In this document: positions 23,659-28,133 of the stretch, in pieces | How the letters are laid out: every line of letters begins with the position of its first letter | Numbering within the stretch: the stretch's first letter is position 1 | Source of the DNA: a virus | Direction: 5' to 3' (one strand) | Length of the DNA stretch: 28,133 nt | Virus record (IMG/VR): IMGVR_UViG_3300005722_000006 | Coordinates: 1-28,133 of that record | Position numbers and translations under genes: made by a program | The notes under the pieces: generated by a model | Told to the model about the DNA's origin: nothing | The model's input: only the letters and a program-made list of their open reading frames with translations | The model's database searches: none

Positions 23659-24681
23659 ATGTCTAATATAGCTGTTCCTAATACCCCAAACAAGCCAATA
23701 CCAAGTGACAATGACCTGATTTATATCGCTGATGCTCTGGGTGGCGGTGATTGGGGTGACAAGCACGTAACCATCGCACAACTTAAATCTATCTTGAGTT
23801 TATCATTAACATCGGTTGACGGTGTTTTTAGTGATTATTCAATTTTACCTGTCATCACTTCAGGCACATTATCAGTTGCGATTAAAAAAATAAATGGTTC
23901 TGATAATTTAGACAGTCTTTTGCCTATGACTGGATACATAGGACAGAATAAGATAACAATCGATACCGCCAAGTCTATAACGTTATCTGCTGGTACTAAC
24001 TGGCTGAATCTGAATAACTCCCACTTTCGCAGTACTGCTAATAATCCATTTGACGTAGATTTATTTGTCTACCTGGTCTACAATACCGCATCTGCTGGTG
24101 CTGATACTGTTGATATTGTAATAAGTAGAATACCATATGCACTTGCCTTTAGTGATTTTGACTCGTCATCAACTAGCAATTATGGCAGATATACAAACGC
24201 TACTGTTACGCCTAATTCTGGTGATTTAGTTAGAGTCATAGGCAGGATTACGATACAGATGAACTCATCAAGCCAGTTTGTTGCTCCTATGAACTACAAA
24301 ACGGTCTCCGCTCCTATAAAAGAGACCAACTTTTCCAATTGGACGCCTGCAGTTACAGGAGAAGGCAGTTCAACTTTTGATGGCACTGGTGGTCGTGATG
24401 GGAGGTATAAGATTATTGGCGACCTTGTGAATTACACTATCTCCGCGTTTGGGATTGTTGGTGTGGCAAGCACAGCTAGCTTAACTGCAACACTACCATT
24501 CACCACTTCTGCAGGTGATTTTGGTGAAGGTGCTAATGTTAGTTTGGCTGCTGGTATTCGCTCAGGTGTTACTGTATTGTCAGGTGCTGCTGGTAATGTT
24601 AATGTGCGTGATCCTGTTGACGCATTTACGGTGGGATTTTGTGGATTCAGGATTGGGGGTGCCTATCGACTAGTCAAATAA
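23659..24681 (+). CDS. Tail fibre / receptor-binding protein
   Basis: A 340-residue protein after the tail tip. The first 55 residues (NTPNKPIPSDNDLIYIAD, then GDKHVTIAQLKSIL) resemble the virion-anchoring start of short tail fibres. The rest is Ser/Thr/Gly/Asn-rich, beta-structured sequence typical of fibre trunks and heads (FSNWTPAVTGEGSSTFDGT, then GRYKIIGDLVNYTIS). It probably determines host range. It starts 28 bases after the tip gene; the last codons overlap an operator-like word before the integrase. Confidence 0.65.
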   Translation: MSNIAVPNTPNKPIPSDNDLIYIADALGGGDWGDKHVTIAQLKSILSLSLTSVDGVFSDYSILPVITSGTLSVAIKKINGSDNLDSLLPMTGYIGQNKITIDTAKSITLSAGTNWLNLNNSHFRSTANNPFDVDLFVYLVYNTASAGADTVDIVISRIPYALAFSDFDSSSTSNYGRYTNATVTPNSGDLVRVIGRITIQMNSSSQFVAPMNYKTVSAPIKETNFSNWTPAVTGEGSSTFDGTGGRDGRYKIIGDLVNYTISAFGIVGVASTASLTATLPFTTSAGDFGEGANVSLAAGIRSGVTVLSGAAGNVNVRDPVDAFTVGFCGFRIGGAYRLVK

Positions 24682-24690
24682 CCTTTGACA
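24668..24690. promoter_or_regulatory. Operator-like site before the integrase
   Basis: GACTAGTCAAA (24668-24678) is an exact 11-base match to the minus strand of 640-650 in the immunity region. It is followed by an inverted partner TTTGACA (24684-24690), whose TTGACA could be a -35 hexamer, though no good -10 lies at the right distance. A regulator bound here would control the integrase independently of the tail operon. The first 11 bases also encode the end of the fibre gene. Confidence 0.45.
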
Positions 24691-24719
24691 AAAACCCAAA
24701 AGTATTGAACCGTCTCTGC

Positions 24720-26255
24720 ATGCCAAAAAATGCAGTAATTTACGCACGCGTATCCACCGATATGCAAAATGAAGGATTGAAGACACAGTTGTCGGTGTGT
24801 CGCGCGTATGCCTCATCTAATGATTTCCAAGTACTTCAAGAATTTACAGATGAAGACATTTCGGGGACGAAAGCAAATCGTAAAGGTCTGATTGAGCTAA
24901 AACAATTCTTATCAATAAATCCAGGTACAACTCTGATTGTATATCATCCAGATCGTCTAGCGCGAGACATGCAGGTGTGGCTTGATCTGACTAGGTTTTG
25001 TCAAGAATCGTTGACTGAAATTTACAGTCCGATGGCAAATGGTCGTGTTGACTTTAGCTCGGCGCAAGGGAAGCTTCAGTCAGGAATTGGTATGATATTT
25101 GCACAGTTCGAACGTGATAGGATTTTGGAAAGGTCTAGGGCAGGGATGTTGCGTCTAATGCAAGAGGGGTATTGGGTGTTTGGCTACCCTAAAGGGTATG
25201 GTAAGCGTAAAATCGGAAAGCAAAAATTCATGATTCCAAACCAGGATGCACCAATAATAAAGCACGCCCTGGAAAGTATCGCATCTGGATCAATGAATGT
25301 AGCTGAAGCCTATCAGTATGTCGTGACCAAAGGGGTCAAAATCGGCAAGTCCGCGTTTTACGAAGGAATAAAAAATCCACTATATGCTGGGCATTATGAG
25401 TACTCAAAGTGGGATATTCCATTTATCAAAGCGAAACACGAACCATTGATTACTTTGCAGCAACATAAGAAAATCCTCAAAAACACCAGGGGCAAGAATG
25501 ATGAACGCTCAGCGAAACGGAATGCATCATTGATTATGCGTGGACGAGTCCGCTGTGGCTGCTGTGGCAAAAAGATGACTGCTGCCTTCTCCAAGGGTCG
25601 TCACAATTATTATGGGTACTACTTTTGCCAAAACAAAGAATGCCCTGAGTATCGTATCAATCACAAGCAATCAGACTTTGAATTTGACTTCATCACATTC
25701 TTATCAAGAATAAAGCTAACACCATCTCAGATTGAACTAGTCACCACTCTGTGGAACGATGAACTAAACCGCCGATTTGGATCGCATGAGTCACGTGTGA
25801 TGCAACTGCGGTCACAGATAGCTTCACTACGCGCAACAATCACTAAGGCGACCACCAGAGCAGTCAACGCAGACTCAGATGAAGTCGCGCAAATGTACGA
25901 ACACCAGGTAGTAGATTTGAAGGGTCAACTAACCCTCACCGAAAACGAATTAGAAGTCGAAAAATTCAAAAATGATGAGGGTGCCTACATCAACTATAGA
26001 ACCGCTTTTACAGAATTGATAACAAAACTGAAAAATCCTGGTACTTACTGGGATAACGCGAATATTGCCAAGCAAAATCAGTTGTTTGATTTGCTGTTTT
26101 CTGGTGAAATTGAGTACACTTCAAAAAACAACTATAGAACCGCCTCCTCGTCCTGTGTTTATCAGCAAATCTGCCGATTGAAAGGTGGTAAAAAAACTTT
26201 GGAGGCAACGACCGGAATTGAACCGGTGTACAAGGTTTTGCAGACCTCTGCCTAA
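24720..26255 (+). CDS. int: Large serine integrase (site-specific recombinase)
   Basis: A 511-residue large serine recombinase. The resolvase-type catalytic domain begins AVIYARVSTDMQ with nucleophile Ser12, followed by GLKTQLSVCRAYA, LIVYHPDRLARDMQ and GMIFAQFERDRILERSRAG. The recombinase domain follows (about 165-270, GYPKGYGKRKIG to NPLYAGHYEYSKW), then a zinc ribbon (CGCCGK, then CQNKEC) and a coiled coil near 390-435. It integrates and, with a directionality factor, excises the prophage. The ATG at 24720 is chosen because the catalytic domain starts there. The last 20 or so codons come from host DNA including the antisense tRNA. In the free phage the frame should end at residue 492 with TGA, the natural C-terminus. 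Confidence 0.93.
   Translation: MPKNAVIYARVSTDMQNEGLKTQLSVCRAYASSNDFQVLQEFTDEDISGTKANRKGLIELKQFLSINPGTTLIVYHPDRLARDMQVWLDLTRFCQESLTEIYSPMANGRVDFSSAQGKLQSGIGMIFAQFERDRILERSRAGMLRLMQEGYWVFGYPKGYGKRKIGKQKFMIPNQDAPIIKHALESIASGSMNVAEAYQYVVTKGVKIGKSAFYEGIKNPLYAGHYEYSKWDIPFIKAKHEPLITLQQHKKILKNTRGKNDERSAKRNASLIMRGRVRCGCCGKKMTAAFSKGRHNYYGYYFCQNKECPEYRINHKQSDFEFDFITFLSRIKLTPSQIELVTTLWNDELNRRFGSHESRVMQLRSQIASLRATITKATTRAVNADSDEVAQMYEHQVVDLKGQLTLTENELEVEKFKNDEGAYINYRTAFTELITKLKNPGTYWDNANIAKQNQLFDLLFSGEIEYTSKNNYRTASSSCVYQQICRLKGGKKTLEATTGIEPVYKVLQTSA
26187..26195. other. attR core (GGTAAAAAA)
   Basis: This is the second copy of GGTAAAAAA, followed by one extra A. It lies inside the 3' end of the integrase frame and 4 bases beyond the CCA end of tRNA-Cys. 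Phage sequence is to the left and host tRNA to the right. The integrated tRNA gene is left intact because the crossover lies in its trailer. Confidence 0.72.
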
Positions 26256-26273
26256 CCACTCGGCCACGTCGCC
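26200..26273 (-). tRNA. tRNA-Cys (anticodon GCA)
   Basis: On the minus strand this folds as a full cloverleaf: acceptor GGCGACG with CGTTGCC (one G-U pair), D arm GCC-GAGTGGTTA-GGC, anticodon stem GAGGT/ACCTT with loop CTGCAAA (anticodon GCA), and T arm ACCGG-TTCAATT-CCGGT. The discriminator is U73, an identity element for cysteine tRNA, and the terminal CCA is encoded (26202-26200). The 3' end faces the prophage, the usual polarity for tRNA-linked integration. The antisense strand encodes the well-known spurious peptide ATTGIEPV. Confidence 0.96.
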
Positions 26274-26285
26274 AGTTGACAAAAC

Positions 26286-26316
26286 ATAGTAAAGACGTAA
26301 TTTTTATTTTCGTCAA
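26286..26316 (-). promoter_or_regulatory. Probable tRNA-Cys promoter
   Basis: On the minus strand TTGACG (26316-26311), a 19-base spacer and TACTAT (26291-26286) lie 13 bases before the mature 5' end. The spacer is slightly long, but position and hexamers fit. It lies on the host side, so prophage insertion does not separate the tRNA from its promoter. Confidence 0.45.
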
Positions 26317-26401
26317 GTAGTTATACCAGATACACCAAGCAACTAGACAAAATTACCTTTCCATAAACAAGTAAATTGCTTTATTACAAGGATAATTTTT
26401 G

Positions 26402-26421
26402 AGCCTAGTTGTGTCTAGGCT
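26402..26421. other. Hairpin in the host intergenic region
   Basis: AGCCTAG (26402-26408) and CTAGGCT (26415-26421) form a perfect 7-bp stem with a 6-base loop, 35 bases before the next gene. No T run follows on the plus strand, but the minus-strand and upstream contexts are AT-rich. It may be an operator or a weak terminator. A TATACT at about 26435 could be a -10 box for the downstream operon, though no good -35 was found. The rest of 26274-26456 shows nothing further. Confidence 0.35.
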
Positions 26422-26456
26422 ATCATGGGAAAAACTATACTATTTTTCTACCGCTT

Positions 26457-27098
26457 ATGTCTTTTTTGCGTGAAACCTTTAGATGGATTCAAAAGACGCA
26501 CGTTTTGAACACTCTATTTACTCCGTCATTTTTGTTGTATACCGCATCAGTGGTGGTTTTTTCTGCACTGTATCTGGATTTTGGTCAAGGCATCAAAAAT
26601 CGCTGGGACGCCTATGCTTATGTGCTGGTACTCAACGCAATTCTTATCTTTTTGCGATCGTTTGTGATTACTTTTTCCAACCTCCGAGTACATAGTCGCA
26701 AGCACCGTGGGATGGCAATTGGTTTTGACGCGTTGCTATTTGCAGCTGTTGTGTACCTTGCCTCTCTTGCCTTAAATTTTAGCCGTGAGACTGCTGATCC
26801 GCTTCAATTTTTTGTGATTTTTGCCATCAGCTCAGCTATTTTTTATGTGCAGCTGTTTTTGTCCCAGACTCAACCATTGCTCAAAGCCACCTTTTTAAAT
26901 TTTGCTTTTTACGTGTTTGGTACTGTCCTATTTTATGGTATAGTTCGCTCAAATGACTTTGGGATTGATATTGATTTACGTACGCGTACCTTGATGGTCA
27001 ATGGCATGGTCTTTGCCACTGCCTTTTTGGAAGCCTGTTTATTTTTTCAGGCGATGCGTCACTTTTTTTCACAAAATACTGAAGGGGCTGATGTGTGA
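26457..27098 (+). CDS. Host integral membrane protein, six predicted helices
   Basis: A 213-residue host protein of unknown function. Six hydrophobic segments are visible, at about residues 19-41, 50-70, 86-108, 114-134, 141-162 and 176-200, joined by short polar loops; one loop is basic (NLRVHSRKHRG). No signal peptide or catalytic motif is recognised. The ATG at 26457 is preferred to a TTG at 26409 that lies within the upstream hairpin. It ends 12 bases before the dihydrouridine synthase gene, so the two are probably co-transcribed. Confidence 0.7.
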   Translation: MSFLRETFRWIQKTHVLNTLFTPSFLLYTASVVVFSALYLDFGQGIKNRWDAYAYVLVLNAILIFLRSFVITFSNLRVHSRKHRGMAIGFDALLFAAVVYLASLALNFSRETADPLQFFVIFAISSAIFYVQLFLSQTQPLLKATFLNFAFYVFGTVLFYGIVRSNDFGIDIDLRTRTLMVNGMVFATAFLEACLFFQAMRHFFSQNTEGADV

Positions 27099-27110
27099 TA
27101 CCAGTGCACT

Positions 27111-28130
27111 ATGTTTGATTGGAAAAAATCGTTTGAACAGCCGCTGATGATACTTGCACCCATGGAGGACGTAACGGATACGGTGTTTCGCCGAGTAGTG
27201 GCTGAATGTGGTCGCCCTGATGTGATGTTTACAGAATTTACGTCTGTGGAGGGTGTTACCAATCAGATTGGCAGAAATCACGTGATTCATCGTTTTGAAT
27301 ATACTGATGCTGAACGTCCAATTATTGCTCAAATTTGGGGAAAAACACCACAAAATTATCGTGATACGGCTCAATTATGCGTGCAACGTGGTTTTGACGG
27401 AATTGACATTAACATGGGTTGCCCTGATAGAACTGTTATAAAAAATGGCTGTTGTAGTGCTTTAATCAAAAATCCCTTACTTGCTGCCGAAATTATTGCC
27501 GCCACCAAAGAAGGAGTCGCAGGCAAAATTCCTGTATCCGTAAAAACACGGATTGGCTTTGATACAATTACTACCACTACCTGGATTCCGTTTTTGTTGC
27601 AACAAGGTATTGCCGCCTTAACTATCCATGGGCGAACCGTTAAAGATCTATCCAAGGTGCCAAATCGCTGGCAAGAAATTGCCACTGCTGTACAATTGCG
27701 CGACCAGCTTCAACCTGATACTGCTGATCGCACTCCGATTATTGGCAATGGTGATATTATCAGTTTAGCCCAAGCTCATAACAAAATTGCAGAAATGGGG
27801 TTGCAAGGCATTATGATTGGCAGGGGAATTTTTAAAAATCCGTGGATATTTAATCCAGATATCACAGAAGATATGGATGGAAATTTGATTTATATGCCCA
27901 GTCAGGTGGTGTATGGTAAGCAGCATCGCTTGCAGGTTTTGCTTCGTCATTTAGAGTTGTGGCAACAATGCTGGGGTGAACAAAAAAATCAGGCAATCAT
28001 GAAAAAGTTTTACAAAATGTATGTGCAAAGTTTTGCTGGGGCATCTGCACTTCGTCAGCAGCTCATGGAGGCTGAATCTCTGCAACAGGCCATGGAGATT
28101 GTGTATAATCAACAAGTAAATAATGAATAA
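27111..28130 (+). CDS. dus: tRNA-dihydrouridine synthase
   Basis: A 339-residue FMN enzyme that reduces uridine in the D loop of tRNA using NADPH. All core motifs are present: FMN-binding APMEDVTD (16-23), catalytic Cys104 in NMGCPD, Lys145 in PVSVKTRIG, His173 in TIHGRT, and phosphate-binding GNGDI (212-216) and MIGRG (235-239). The TTTTWIPFLLQQGIAALTIHGRT and LSKVPNRW segments are of the style seen in Candidate Phyla Radiation genomes, which is the main taxonomic hint. The subfamily (DusB or DusC type) is not assigned. The gene is complete, ending 3 bases before the window edge. Confidence 0.93.
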   Translation: MFDWKKSFEQPLMILAPMEDVTDTVFRRVVAECGRPDVMFTEFTSVEGVTNQIGRNHVIHRFEYTDAERPIIAQIWGKTPQNYRDTAQLCVQRGFDGIDINMGCPDRTVIKNGCCSALIKNPLLAAEIIAATKEGVAGKIPVSVKTRIGFDTITTTTWIPFLLQQGIAALTIHGRTVKDLSKVPNRWQEIATAVQLRDQLQPDTADRTPIIGNGDIISLAQAHNKIAEMGLQGIMIGRGIFKNPWIFNPDITEDMDGNLIYMPSQVVYGKQHRLQVLLRHLELWQQCWGEQKNQAIMKKFYKMYVQSFAGASALRQQLMEAESLQQAMEIVYNQQVNNE

Positions 28131-28133
28131 TAG

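Larger units (their letters stand above)
42..26195. mobile_element. Complete temperate siphovirus prophage integrated beside tRNA-Cys
   Basis: The element contains every module expected of a tailed temperate phage in a colinear order: divergent regulator and early genes, replication initiator, terminase pair, portal, protease, capsid, connectors, tail tube, frameshifted tail chaperones, tape measure, tail tip, fibre and serine integrase. It is bounded by a 9-bp direct repeat (42-50 and 26187-26195). The long tape measure, tube protein and G/GT pair, with no sheath gene, indicate a long non-contractile tail. All large reading frames are open, so the prophage looks functional. A size near 26 kb is small for a siphovirus. 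No virus family can be assigned from the sequence alone. Confidence 0.93.

Noticed and set aside
24639-24719. Extended integrase N-terminus from 24639.
   Set aside because: The catalytic domain begins at the ATG at 24720 as in other serine recombinases, and the extension overlaps the fibre gene with no family similarity.
26196-26255. The last 20 integrase codons as genuine protein.
   Set aside because: They are host DNA read through the antisense tRNA-Cys; ATTGIEPV is a known artefact of such readings. They would be translated only in the lysogen.

Overview
The window holds what looks like one complete, intact temperate siphovirus prophage of about 26.15 kb, inserted just past the 3' end of a minus-strand tRNA-Cys(GCA) gene, with about 1.9 kb of host chromosome on the right and only 41 bases of host on the left. 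The host is most likely a member of the Candidate Phyla Radiation (Patescibacteria). The clues are the style of the tRNA-dihydrouridine synthase, a DUF2341-type domain in the tail tip, and the absence of Shine-Dalgarno sequences in front of essentially every gene. TGA is used as an ordinary stop, which argues against the lineages that read UGA as glycine. The lineage call is an inference.

Layout. Bases 1-41 are host. A 9-bp direct repeat (GGTAAAAAA, 42-50 and 26187-26195) marks attL and attR. At the left end a minus-strand MerR-like regulator (59-601) faces away from a rightward early operon. Between them is a control region with repeated AGTCAAG-type half-sites and a good promoter (TTGACT-N17-TACACT). 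The early operon carries two tandem paralogous small genes (763-1139), a winged-helix replication initiator with a lambda-O-like internal repeat and AT-rich tract that could be the origin (1173-2249), and six small genes, three of them coding for membrane proteins (2263-3612). The packaging block follows: ParB-like/DNA methyltransferase fusion, small terminase, large terminase (3609-7315), and a small HTH protein (7346-7609). Next come a cysteine-peptidase lysin and a holin-like protein in an unusual place, then a portal-MuF fusion (9020-11095), a prohead protease with a built-in scaffold domain, the major capsid protein, head-tail connectors, the tail tube, tail chaperones G/GT with a canonical -1 frameshift site, the tape measure, tail-tip proteins and a fibre. 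A large serine integrase closes the right end.

How it works together. Circularising the element places the integrase next to the regulator, the usual temperate arrangement. An 11-bp word from the immunity region recurs just upstream of the integrase, suggesting shared control. A 55-bp element occurs three times without gaps, each copy ending exactly at the ATG of the first gene of a structural or lysis unit (7597, 11254, 15863). These are the best candidates for phage late promoters that make leaderless mRNAs. In the free phage the integrase should stop with a TGA exactly at the attP core. In the prophage its frame runs on through the antisense strand of the tRNA.

On the right, beyond the tRNA and its promoter, the host carries a six-helix membrane protein and a tRNA-dihydrouridine synthase in an apparent operon.
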